Positions 16,841-24,655 of a DNA stretch of 64,000 bases are shown piece by piece. The notes beneath the pieces are model-generated. The model was not told where the DNA came from and did not search any database. It saw only the letters and a list, made by a program, of their open reading frames with translations. The stretch spans positions 558,001 through 622,000 of the forward strand of contig NZ_RJUO01000001.1 of NCBI RefSeq assembly GCF_003752365.1, in the 5' to 3' direction. The stretch's first letter is position 1; each line of letters begins with the position of its first letter. The DNA is from Frondihabitans sp. PhB188. GTDB taxonomy: Bacteria; Actinomycetota; Actinomycetes; Actinomycetales; Microbacteriaceae. The translations under genes were made by a program, and so were the position numbers.

Positions 16841-16913
16841 TCCTCGATAGCTCAATTGGCAGAGCAGCCGGCTGTTAACCGGCAGGTTCTTGGTTCGAGT
16901 CCAAGTCGGGGAG
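16841..16913 (+). tRNA. tRNA-Asn (GUU anticodon)
   Basis: A 73-base cloverleaf with acceptor TCCTCGA paired to TCGGGGA, anticodon arm CCGGCTGTTAACCGG and discriminator G. CCA is not encoded. A strong terminator follows directly. Confidence 0.95.
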
Positions 16914-16915
16914 CG

Positions 16916-16949
16916 AAGCCCCCACGGCTCCACCCGTGGGGGCTTTTTT
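16916..16949 (+). terminator. Intrinsic terminator of tRNA-Asn
   Basis: Twelve-bp arms (AAGCCCCCACGG and its complement) are followed by T residues through 16949, the best classical terminator in the window. Confidence 0.9.
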
Positions 16950-17044
16950 CCTGTCCGCGCGCTGATCACACGTGGGGCGGCGATCTATCGGGGCGGCCCC
17001 AGGGGCTGGTGCGGCGTCGGAGGCGGCTACCGCCCGGCGGCGGT

Positions 17045-18052
17045 CTAGTAGCCGGCCGCCGGGTCGACCACGCCGATGAACTCCCCGTCGCCCGAGAGGG
17101 CGGCGACATTGTGCCGGATCCGCTCGGCGAGGAGCGGAGCCGTCATCTCGGGCGTGTCGGCCTGGTGCGGCGTGATCAGGGCGCGGGGCTCGGTCCAGAG
17201 CGGGTGTCCGTCGGGCAGGGGCTCGGGGTCGGTGACGTCGAGTCCGGCGCCCCAGAGCGACTCGGCCCGGAGCGCCTCCACGAGCGCATCCGTGTCGACG
17301 AGGCCTCCTCGCGCGATGTTCACGAGCACCGCCGTGTCTTTCATCAGGTCGAACTGGCTCGCGCCGAACATCTTCGCGGTGTCGTCTGTCATCGCCGCGG
17401 CGACGATCACGACGTCGGCGTCGGGAAGGACCTCGTCGAGCGACGACGCCGCCACGGTGCGGGCGGCGCCCGGAACCGGCGACGTGCTGCGGCGCACCAC
17501 GGTGATCGACGTGTCGAACGGCTCGAGCAGGCGCATGATCTCGAGGCCGATGCCGCCGGCGCCGACGATCACGACGTTGAGGCCGTAGAGCGAGATGCCC
17601 TTGGGTACTGTCGCCCAGCTCGACGCGCGCACTCGTTCCGGGAACACGCGGAGGAGCGCCAGCGTCAGCGCGACGGCGTGCTCGGCGACCGGCTCGGAGT
17701 AGGCGCCCTTGGCACTCGTCCACAACGGCCGCGGCGAGTCGGCGTACTTCTTCATGATGGGCGCGAACATGTCGACACCGGCCATGGGCAGTTGCACCCA
17801 TTCGATGTTCGGGTGCGTCGTCAGCACCTCGTCGAGCTCGTCGATCGCCTTGTGCGACAGCCACATGAGCCCGCGGGTCTCGTCGTCGATCGGTCCGAGA
17901 GTCCCGCCGCCCGCCTCGACAGCGTCGACGACGTGCTGCTCGACCGACGGGCCGACGGCGATCGGGCCGGGGGTGGGGCGGCGCTCGTCGGGGACGACGG
18001 GGGACGGGGTCAGGACGGCGCGGTGGCCGCGCGCGGCGGAGCTGGAAGTCAC
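17045..18052 (-). CDS. D-isomer-specific 2-hydroxyacid dehydrogenase family protein
   Basis: The 335-residue protein reduces or oxidises a 2-keto/2-hydroxy acid with NAD(P)H. The Rossmann motif is VGAGGIG; the active-site residues fall in NIARGGLVD (Arg), DVTDPEPLPDG (Glu) and TPHQADT (His). The substrate is not predictable. The GTG start has AAAGG five bases upstream. It lies 41 bases after the peptide ABC importer genes on the same strand and may be the last gene of that operon, possibly handling a metabolite of the imported compound. Confidence 0.88.
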   Translation of the reverse strand: MTSSSAARGHRAVLTPSPVVPDERRPTPGPIAVGPSVEQHVVDAVEAGGGTLGPIDDETRGLMWLSHKAIDELDEVLTTHPNIEWVQLPMAGVDMFAPIMKKYADSPRPLWTSAKGAYSEPVAEHAVALTLALLRVFPERVRASSWATVPKGISLYGLNVVIVGAGGIGLEIMRLLEPFDTSITVVRRSTSPVPGAARTVAASSLDEVLPDADVVIVAAAMTDDTAKMFGASQFDLMKDTAVLVNIARGGLVDTDALVEALRAESLWGAGLDVTDPEPLPDGHPLWTEPRALITPHQADTPEMTAPLLAERIRHNVAALSGDGEFIGVVDPAAGY

Positions 18053-18093
18053 GGGTGCCTTTCTGGCGGTGGTGCTCGGGATCGGGCTCGGCC

Positions 18094-18945
18094 TCAGCGG
18101 TGTTTCTTGGGTGTGCGGTCGGATGCCGGGATGATGTCGATGGGCGACGTCTGCGACAGCACCTTCACGTACGGGTCGACCGTCTGCTCCAGCACGACGT
18201 CGAGCTCGCCGAGGCCGACCAGGCGCCCCGCCCGCAGGACGGCGACGCGGTCGGCCACCGCGCGGGCCTCGCCCACGGACGACGTCACGACGACGGCCGA
18301 GAACGAGCGGCCGGTGTGGATGCTCCTGAGCAGCTCGAGCACCGACTGGCGCACGAGGGCGTCGACGCCCCGGGCGGGCTCGTCGGCGATCAGGACGGTC
18401 GGCTCGAGCACGAGGCTGCGGGCCAGGGCGATGCGCTGGCGCTGGCCGGAGCTGAGCTCCCAGGTCTGCTTGCGCATCGTCGACATCGGAAGGTGGACGG
18501 CGTCGACGAGCTGGGCGACGCGGTGGCCCGCCTCGATGCGGTCGAAGCGGCGGTCGCGCTCGTACAGCGGCTCGGCGACGGCCTCGGCGACGGTCAGATC
18601 GGGCTTGAGCGCGTCGCCGTCGCTCTGCGACAGGTAGCCGACCCGCGAGGTCAGGCGGTCGCGTCGGCGCGACGAGATCGTGCGGATCCGCTCGCCGAGC
18701 ACGAAGAGCTCGCCGCCAGCGATCCGGGGCGAGCCCTCAGGTGGTCGTCGACCGTGGGCCAGACCGGCCAGAGCGCGTGCGAGCGTGGACTTGCCGGAGC
18801 CCGCCTCGCCCAGCACGCCGAGGATCTCCCCCGACGCGACGGTCAGCGTGACGCCGTCGACAGCCCGGACCTCCGCGTGGCCCGACCGGGCCGGGTACAG
18901 CAGCGACAGGTCGTCCGCCACGAGGACGGGAGCTTCGACGGCCAT
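18094..18945 (-). CDS. Degenerate ABC transporter ATP-binding protein
   Basis: A 283-residue nucleotide-binding domain of the peptide/opine importer class. Walker A GEAGSGKST and Walker B VLIADEP are intact. The signature is LSSGQ rather than LSGGQ, the D-loop reads ARGVDAL instead of SALD, and the switch His (ISHD in the neighbour) is replaced by Ser in VVVTSSVGEA. It is the third ATPase of a cluster whose other ATPase protein already carries two complete domains, so it may be a weak or regulatory site. The ATG has AGGAG nine bases upstream. Confidence 0.85.
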   Translation of the reverse strand: MAVEAPVLVADDLSLLYPARSGHAEVRAVDGVTLTVASGEILGVLGEAGSGKSTLARALAGLAHGRRPPEGSPRIAGGELFVLGERIRTISSRRRDRLTSRVGYLSQSDGDALKPDLTVAEAVAEPLYERDRRFDRIEAGHRVAQLVDAVHLPMSTMRKQTWELSSGQRQRIALARSLVLEPTVLIADEPARGVDALVRQSVLELLRSIHTGRSFSAVVVTSSVGEARAVADRVAVLRAGRLVGLGELDVVLEQTVDPYVKVLSQTSPIDIIPASDRTPKKHR

Positions 18946-18948
18946 GAC

Positions 18949-20634
18949 TCAGGACTCCTGGTTCGTTTCTGCTCGGGTGAGCGCAGCCAGAGCCTCGCGG
19001 CGCCGCGCCTGCTCGGCCGGATCCGGGACGGGGAGCGACGCGAGCAGGCGCTTGGTGTACGCGTGCTCCGGAGCCCCCAGGACCTGGTCGTTCGGCCCCG
19101 ATTCGACGAGGTCTCCATGGAACAGTACGCCGATCCGGTCAGCGAGGATGTTCACCACGGCCAGGTCGTGGCTGATGAAGAGCGCCGCGAAGCCCAGGTC
19201 TTTCTGCAGCTCGGCGAACAGCTCGAGCACGCGCGCCTGCACCGACACGTCGAGCGCGCTGGTCGGCTCGTCTGCGATCAGCAGCGTGGGGTCGAGGGCG
19301 AGCGATCGTGCGAGGCTGGCGCGCTGGCGCTGGCCGCCGCTGAGCTCGTGCGGGTAGCGGTCGCCGAACGCCTTGGGCAACTGCACCGCCTCCAGGAGCT
19401 CGTCGACCCTCCCCCGGGCCGCGCGGGCGTCGCCCGCTCGTCCATGCACGATGAGGGGCTCGGCCACGCACTCGGCGATCGTGAGCAGCGGGTTGAACGA
19501 CGAGGCCGGGTCTTGGAAGACGAACCCGATGTCGGCTCGCTTCGGCTTGAAGTCGCGCTCCCGGACGCCGTTCATCTCGACGCCGAGCACCTCGAGAGAC
19601 CCGCCCGTCACCCTGGTGAGACCCGCGATCGCCCGGCCGATGGTGGTCTTGCCCGAGCCGGACTCGCCGACGAGGCCGAGCACCTGCCCCTTCGCGATCG
19701 TGAAGTCGACGCCCTTGACGGCGCGGAAGCCGCCCCGGCCGAGCCGACCCGGGTACTCGATCTCGAGCCCCGAGGCGCGTACGACGACCTCGGCGTCGGC
19801 GGCAGGCGCCGCCTGGTGGCCGCGCGCCTCGAGACGCGGCACGCTGCCGAGCAGGCGCTTCGTGTAGTCGTCCTGCGGGCTGGCGAACAGCGTCGCTGCG
19901 TCGGCCTCCTCGACGACCCCCCCGAGGTACATCACGGCGACGCGGTCGGCGAGGTCGGCGACCACGCCCATGTTGTGCGTGATCAGCACGATCGCGGCGC
20001 CGAACTCGTCGCGGCACCGGCGCAGCAGGTCGAGGATCTCGGCCTGGACCGTCACGTCGAGCGCGGTGGTCGGCTCGTCGGCCACGATCACCGACGGGTT
20101 GAGCACGAGGGCCATCGCGATGACGACCCGCTGCTTCTGGCCGCCCGAGAACTGGTGCGGGTAGTAGTCGACACGGGTCGCAGGATCAGGGATGCCGACG
20201 CGACGCAGGATGTCGATCGCCCGCTTCCTCGCCTCGCGCCTCGACACCTTGCCGTGCGCGCGGATGCCCTCCGCGATCTGCCAGCCGACCGTGTAGACGG
20301 GGTTGAGGGCCGTGGAGGGCTCCTGGAACACCATCGCGACATCGGTGCCGCGCAGCTCGCGCACGCGCTTGGGCCCGACCGAGAGAACGTCTTCGCCAGT
20401 GAGGAGCACCGCACCCGAGGCGACGGCGGTGTCGGGGAGGAGGCCCAGGATCGTCTTGGCGGTGACGGTCTTGCCCGATCCTGACTCCCCTACGATCGCG
20501 AGGACCTCGCCGGCTCTCACCTCGAGCGACACTCCCTGGACGGCGGGCACGTCGCCGCCGTCGGTGGCGAAGGTGACCTCGAGGTCTCGGATGTCGACGG
20601 CCTTCAGGCGGTCGTCGTGAGCGGTGTCGGTCAT
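18949..20634 (-). CDS. Dipeptide/oligopeptide ABC transporter, fused double ATPase (DppD-DppF type)
   Basis: At 561 residues it carries two complete nucleotide-binding domains in one chain. Each half has Walker A GESGSGKT, signature (FSGGQKQ and LSGGQRQ), Walker B with DEPTTALD or DEPTSALD, and the switch His (ITHNMG and ISHDLA). It should power import through the two permeases encoded upstream. The start overlaps the permease stop by 4 bp (ATGA). The degenerate third ATPase follows after 3 bases. Confidence 0.93.
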   Translation of the reverse strand: MTDTAHDDRLKAVDIRDLEVTFATDGGDVPAVQGVSLEVRAGEVLAIVGESGSGKTVTAKTILGLLPDTAVASGAVLLTGEDVLSVGPKRVRELRGTDVAMVFQEPSTALNPVYTVGWQIAEGIRAHGKVSRREARKRAIDILRRVGIPDPATRVDYYPHQFSGGQKQRVVIAMALVLNPSVIVADEPTTALDVTVQAEILDLLRRCRDEFGAAIVLITHNMGVVADLADRVAVMYLGGVVEEADAATLFASPQDDYTKRLLGSVPRLEARGHQAAPAADAEVVVRASGLEIEYPGRLGRGGFRAVKGVDFTIAKGQVLGLVGESGSGKTTIGRAIAGLTRVTGGSLEVLGVEMNGVRERDFKPKRADIGFVFQDPASSFNPLLTIAECVAEPLIVHGRAGDARAARGRVDELLEAVQLPKAFGDRYPHELSGGQRQRASLARSLALDPTLLIADEPTSALDVSVQARVLELFAELQKDLGFAALFISHDLAVVNILADRIGVLFHGDLVESGPNDQVLGAPEHAYTKRLLASLPVPDPAEQARRREALAALTRAETNQES

Positions 20635-21641
20635 GCTCCGGCCCCTTCGGTCGTGGCGGCCGCTGGCAGCGGCGTGGTCGCGGCTGTGCGCCGCTTGGCC
20701 CGGCGTCGGGTGCGGAGGCGCGGGTCAGCCAGGTCGTTCAGGCTCTCGCCGACGAGGGTGACGCCGAGCACGAGCAGCACGATCGCCGCGCCGGGGAAGA
20801 CGCCCGTCCACCAGATGCCGCTCGCCGTGTCGGAGAGGGCCCGGTTGAGGTCGTAGCCCCACTCGGCGGCGGCGGTGGGACCGATGCCGAAGCCGAGGAA
20901 CCCGAGGCTGGCGAGGGTGAGGATGGCCTCGGACGCGTTCAGCGTCAGGATGAGCGGAAGGCTGCGCGTGGCGTTCCTGAGCACGTGCTTGAACATGATG
21001 CGGGCGGTCGACGAGCCCACCACCTTGGACGACTCGACGAAGGCCTCGGCCTTGAGCCGGACCGCCTCGGCGCGGACCACGCGGAAGTACTGCGGCACGA
21101 ACACGACCGTGATCGAGATCCCGGCCGCGACGATGCCCCCGAGCAGGCTCGACTGGCCGCCCGAGATCACGATCGACACGACGATCGCGAGCAGGAGCGA
21201 CGGGAAGGCGTAGACCGCGTCGGCGATGACCACGAGAACGCGGTCGAGCCAGCCGCCGAGGTAGCCGGAGACGAGTCCGAGCACGACGCCGATGGTGACC
21301 GACAGGATCACGGCCACGATGACGACCGAGATCGCCGTCTGCGCGCCCCAGACCACGCGGCTGAACACGTCGTACCCGCCGACGGTCGTTCCCCAGATGT
21401 GCTCGCCGCCCGGCGCCGCCTGGCGGGGGAAGGCTCCCGCGTCGTCGCGGAGCTGGCCGAACCCGAACGGGGCGATCAGCGGGGCGAAGATCGCGGTGAG
21501 GATGAACACCAGGCAGATGACGATGCCGGTGATGAGCATGCCGCGCTGGAGGCCGACGCTCCGGCGGAGCTGCGCGACGACGGGGAGGCGCTTGTACCAG
21601 GGTGCGCGCTTGTCTTTGGCTGCGGCGAGGACGTTCGTCAT
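20631..21641 (-). CDS. Peptide ABC transporter permease (DppC type)
   Basis: A 336-residue inner-membrane permease with an N-terminal cytosolic stretch, about six helices and the EAA loop in the segment GSSTARIMFKHVLRNATRSLPLIL. The GINTEGRATED extracytoplasmic N-domain typical of DppC (PFGFGQLRDDAGAFP...GTTVGGYDVF) is present. It pairs with the next upstream permease. It overlaps the double ATPase gene by 4 bp and follows the DppB-like gene by 2 bases. Confidence 0.92.
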   Translation of the reverse strand: MTNVLAAAKDKRAPWYKRLPVVAQLRRSVGLQRGMLITGIVICLVFILTAIFAPLIAPFGFGQLRDDAGAFPRQAAPGGEHIWGTTVGGYDVFSRVVWGAQTAISVVIVAVILSVTIGVVLGLVSGYLGGWLDRVLVVIADAVYAFPSLLLAIVVSIVISGGQSSLLGGIVAAGISITVVFVPQYFRVVRAEAVRLKAEAFVESSKVVGSSTARIMFKHVLRNATRSLPLILTLNASEAILTLASLGFLGFGIGPTAAAEWGYDLNRALSDTASGIWWTGVFPGAAIVLLVLGVTLVGESLNDLADPRLRTRRRAKRRTAATTPLPAAATTEGAGA

Positions 21642-21643
21642 GA

Positions 21644-22735
21644 TCAGTACCTCACTCGCGGGTCGATGAACGCCGCGACGATGTCGACGATGAAGTTGGT
21701 GACCGCGACGATGACCGCGAGAAGGGCGACGATGCCCTGCACCGCCACGAAGTCGCGTGCCGAGAGGTACTGCTGGAGCTCGAAGCCGAGGCCGCGCCAG
21801 CCGAACGTGGTCTCGGTCAGGACGGATCCGCCGAGCAGCATGGCGATCTGCAGGCCCATGACCGTGATGATCGGGATGAGCGCCGGCTTGAGGGCGTGTG
21901 CGCGCACGAGCTTGATCTCGGAGACCCCGCGCGAGCGGGCGGCGTCGATGTAGTCGGCGCCGAGCGTGCCGATGACGTTCGTGCGGACGAGGCGCAGGAA
22001 CACGCCGCCGGTGATCAGGCCGAGGGCGAGGGCGGGCATGACCGCGTGGGCGAGGACGTCGGTGATGATCGTCGGGTTTCCCGTGCGGAGCGCGTCGATG
22101 ATGTAGATGCCCGTCGGGTTCGGGATGCCGCCGAGCGCCAGCTCGATCCGGGTCGACGCGCGGCCGCCGAGCGGGAGCCAGCCGAGCCAGACCGAGAAGA
22201 CGAGCTTGAGCAGGAGGCCGGCGAAGAACACCGGGGTCGCGTAGGTGAAGATCGCGAAGACGCGGAGGATCACGTCGGGCCAGCGGTCGCGCACGTAGGC
22301 GGCCAGCATGCCGAGCGGGATGCCCACGATGAGCGCGACGATGAGCGCGTAGAACACCAGCTCGATCGTGGCGCCGCCGTAGGTCAGGAGGATGTCGATG
22401 ATCTTCTGGTGATCGGTCAGCGTCGTGCCGAAGTCTCCGCGAGCGAGCTGCCCGAGGTACTCGCCGTACTGGACGATGATCGGCCGGTCGTAGCCGGCGG
22501 CGTGCAGCCGCTCCTGCAGCTGGGCCGGGGTCAGGCGTCCGCCGACCGCGGCCGTGATCGGGTTGCCGACCACGCGCATGAGGAAGAACACGAGGGTGAC
22601 GAGGATGAACACCGTCGGGAAGATCAGCAGGAAGCGGATCAGGACGTAGCGCCCGAGCCCGCCTCCCCGCGTTCGCTCGCGGCGGGGGCCGGACACGGCG
22701 GGCGCCGTCGGCGAGGTGTCGTTGAGAACTGTCAC
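21644..22735 (-). CDS. Peptide ABC transporter permease (DppB type)
   Basis: A 363-residue permease with about six helices; the first is LIRFLLIFPTVFILVTLVFFLM. The TM domain has the loop LGADYIDAARSRGVSEIKLVRAHALKPALIPIITVMG, the EAA-type coupling helix of the DppB family, here quoted only in part by its key residues Asp-Ala-Ala-Arg-Gly. It is separated from the binding-protein gene by a strong hairpin, the common arrangement that keeps binding protein more abundant than permease. Confidence 0.92.
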   Translation of the reverse strand: MTVLNDTSPTAPAVSGPRRERTRGGGLGRYVLIRFLLIFPTVFILVTLVFFLMRVVGNPITAAVGGRLTPAQLQERLHAAGYDRPIIVQYGEYLGQLARGDFGTTLTDHQKIIDILLTYGGATIELVFYALIVALIVGIPLGMLAAYVRDRWPDVILRVFAIFTYATPVFFAGLLLKLVFSVWLGWLPLGGRASTRIELALGGIPNPTGIYIIDALRTGNPTIITDVLAHAVMPALALGLITGGVFLRLVRTNVIGTLGADYIDAARSRGVSEIKLVRAHALKPALIPIITVMGLQIAMLLGGSVLTETTFGWRGLGFELQQYLSARDFVAVQGIVALLAVIVAVTNFIVDIVAAFIDPRVRY

Positions 22736-22759
22736 GTCACTCCTGGGATTGCGAGGGAA

Positions 22760-22803
22760 GGGGTGTCTGCCCCGACGACTGAGGTCGCCGGGGCAGACAC
22801 CCC
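22760..22803 (-). terminator. Hairpin between binding-protein and permease genes (partial terminator)
   Basis: Perfect 15-bp arms, GGGGTGTCTGCCCCG and its complement, with a 14-base loop. It follows the binding-protein stop and would limit read-through into the permease genes. Confidence 0.75.
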
Positions 22804-22816
22804 GATGGAGCTGCTG

Positions 22817-24475
22817 CTACTTCGAGAGAGCGGCGTAGCGGAACTTGAAGGAGGCGTCGAGCGTGTCGTCGACACCCTTGACGTCCTTGCCGGAGACCGC
22901 GACCTGAGCACCCTGCAGGAGGGGCAGCGTCGAGATGTCGCCCGCCTCGAGGGTCTGGATCTCCTGGATGTCCTTGGTGCGCGTCGCCTTGTCGGTCTCG
23001 CTGCGCTGAGCCTCGATCAGCGAGTTGACCTTCGAGTCGCTGTAGTGGTTCAGCAGGAATCCGCCGGGGACGTCCTTGCCGTCCGATCCCGGCGAGGGGA
23101 GGAAGAACGGCGTCAGGTAGTTGTCGGCGTCGCTGTAGTCGGGGAACCAGCCCAGCTGGTACAGCGGGTAGGCGTCTTTGGTGCGCTGCGTGCTGTACGT
23201 GTCGTAGAGCGTCGACTGGAGGTTGACCGTGAAGAGACCGGTCTCTTCGAGCTGCGACTTGATCAGGGCGTACTCGTCGTCGGAGGACGCGCCGTAGTGG
23301 TCGGGCGTGTACTGCAGGTTTAGCGTGACCTTGCCCGAGATGCCGGCGTCTTTCAGGGTCGACTTGGCCTTGTCGGCGTCGGGGCCGCCGTCGCCGTCGC
23401 CGTAGAGGGTCTTGAACGGCGTGATGGCGCCGGTCAGGCCGTCGGGCACGGGCGAGTAGAGCGGCGTGTAGCTGCCCTTGTAGACGTCCTCGGAGAGCGC
23501 CTGGCGGTCGACCGAGTCGGCGACGGCCTTGCGGACCGCGAGAGCCTTCGCGGCGTCGGCGTCGGCGGTCTTGGCGCCGTAGGGCATGGTGTCGAAGTTG
23601 AAGACGATGTAGCGGATCTCGCCACCGGGACCGTTGTGCACGGTGACGTTGGAGTCTTTCTTCAGCGAGGCCAGGTCGGTCGGGCTCAGCGAGCGGTACG
23701 CCACGTCGACGTCGCCCTTCTGGACGGCCAGCTTGAGGTCGGTCTCGTCGGTGAAGTACTGGGCGGTGACCGACTTCGACTTCGGGGTTCCGAGAAGGCC
23801 CTTGTAGCCGTCGAACGCCTTGTACTGGATCAGCTCTTTCGGCTTGTACTGGGTGATCGAGTACTGACCGGCGAAGCCCTCGCCCTTGACGATGGCGGCA
23901 TCGGAGGTCACCTTGGTGGCGCTGAAGACCTGCTCGTCGACGATCGGGCCCGCGGGGCTCGACAGCACCTGCGGCCAGGTCTGGTCGTTCGCCGTCTTGA
24001 GCGTGAACACGACGGTGGTGGGGTCGGGGGCCGCGGTGCTCTTGAGGTTGGAGAGCAGCGACGACGGGCCGTTCGCGTCGGCGATGGCCAGCTGGCGGTC
24101 GAACGTGAACTTCACATCGGACGACGTGAGGTCGTCGCCGTTCGCGAACTTCAGGCCGCTCTTGAGCTTGACCGTGTACTCGGTCGGGGCCGTGAACGAG
24201 GCGCTGGTCGCGATGTCGGGCTTGACGTCGGGCGAGCCGTACGGGGTGTTCAGGAGGAACGGGTACACCTGGTTCATCACGGCGAAGGAGCCGTTGTCGT
24301 ACGAGCCCGCCGGGTCGAGCGAGGTGATGACGTCGGAGGTGCCGACGATCACGCCGTCGAGGCTGTCGGTGGTGGTGGAGCCGCCGGAGGCGCAGCCTGC
24401 GAGGACCAGGGCGGCAGCGACAGCGCCGCCCACTCCGATCGCGGCGCGACGACCGAGCGAAGACTTCGAATTCAC
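22817..24475 (-). CDS. Peptide ABC transporter substrate-binding lipoprotein (SBP family 5)
   Basis: A 552-residue lipoprotein with a signal peptide ending in the lipobox LVLAGC, then a Ser/Thr linker and a family 5 binding domain (for example YTVKLKSGLKFANGDDLTSSDV and RQALSEDVYKG). It should capture peptides or similar oligomers outside the membrane and hand them to the permeases. The GTG at 24475 is preferred because AAAGGGG lies 8 bases upstream; an earlier ATG would put extra residues before the signal. Confidence 0.92.
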   Translation of the reverse strand: MNSKSSLGRRAAIGVGGAVAAALVLAGCASGGSTTTDSLDGVIVGTSDVITSLDPAGSYDNGSFAVMNQVYPFLLNTPYGSPDVKPDIATSASFTAPTEYTVKLKSGLKFANGDDLTSSDVKFTFDRQLAIADANGPSSLLSNLKSTAAPDPTTVVFTLKTANDQTWPQVLSSPAGPIVDEQVFSATKVTSDAAIVKGEGFAGQYSITQYKPKELIQYKAFDGYKGLLGTPKSKSVTAQYFTDETDLKLAVQKGDVDVAYRSLSPTDLASLKKDSNVTVHNGPGGEIRYIVFNFDTMPYGAKTADADAAKALAVRKAVADSVDRQALSEDVYKGSYTPLYSPVPDGLTGAITPFKTLYGDGDGGPDADKAKSTLKDAGISGKVTLNLQYTPDHYGASSDDEYALIKSQLEETGLFTVNLQSTLYDTYSTQRTKDAYPLYQLGWFPDYSDADNYLTPFFLPSPGSDGKDVPGGFLLNHYSDSKVNSLIEAQRSETDKATRTKDIQEIQTLEAGDISTLPLLQGAQVAVSGKDVKGVDDTLDASFKFRYAALSK

Positions 24476-24503
24476 GTGGTGTACCCCTTTGTGTCGGTGC
24501 GTG

Positions 24504-24542
24504 AGCCCCGCGGCTGCCGATGCTGTGATCGCCGGCGGGGCT
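24504..24542 (-). promoter_or_regulatory. Hairpin in the leader of the binding-protein gene
   Basis: Arms AGCCCCGC and GCGGGGCT enclose a 23-base loop, 30-70 bases before the binding-protein start. I do not recognise a riboswitch; it may just be leader structure. Confidence 0.35.
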
Positions 24543-24611
24543 TTCATTCTTTCGATAGGACCGGGCCGCTGCGCAATTTGAGGCGAAGTGTTTACAGGCC
24601 CGCAACGAGCC

Positions 24612-24647
24612 GCGCACGACTTGTGCGTCAGCGCACGACTTTTGCGT
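24612..24647. repeat. Two 17-bp direct repeats between dnaG and the binding-protein gene
   Basis: GCGCACGACTTGTGCGT (24612-24628) and GCGCACGACTTTTGCGT (24631-24647) differ at one base and are two bases apart. Each can form a small hairpin. They lie between the dnaG stop and the binding-protein promoter region, so they could be operator half-sites or part of the dnaG terminator. Confidence 0.6.
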
Positions 24648-24655
24648 GCACGAGC

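Noticed and set aside
24504-24542. Riboswitch in the binding-protein leader
   Set aside because: Only a simple hairpin is visible, with no conserved core of any class that I know.
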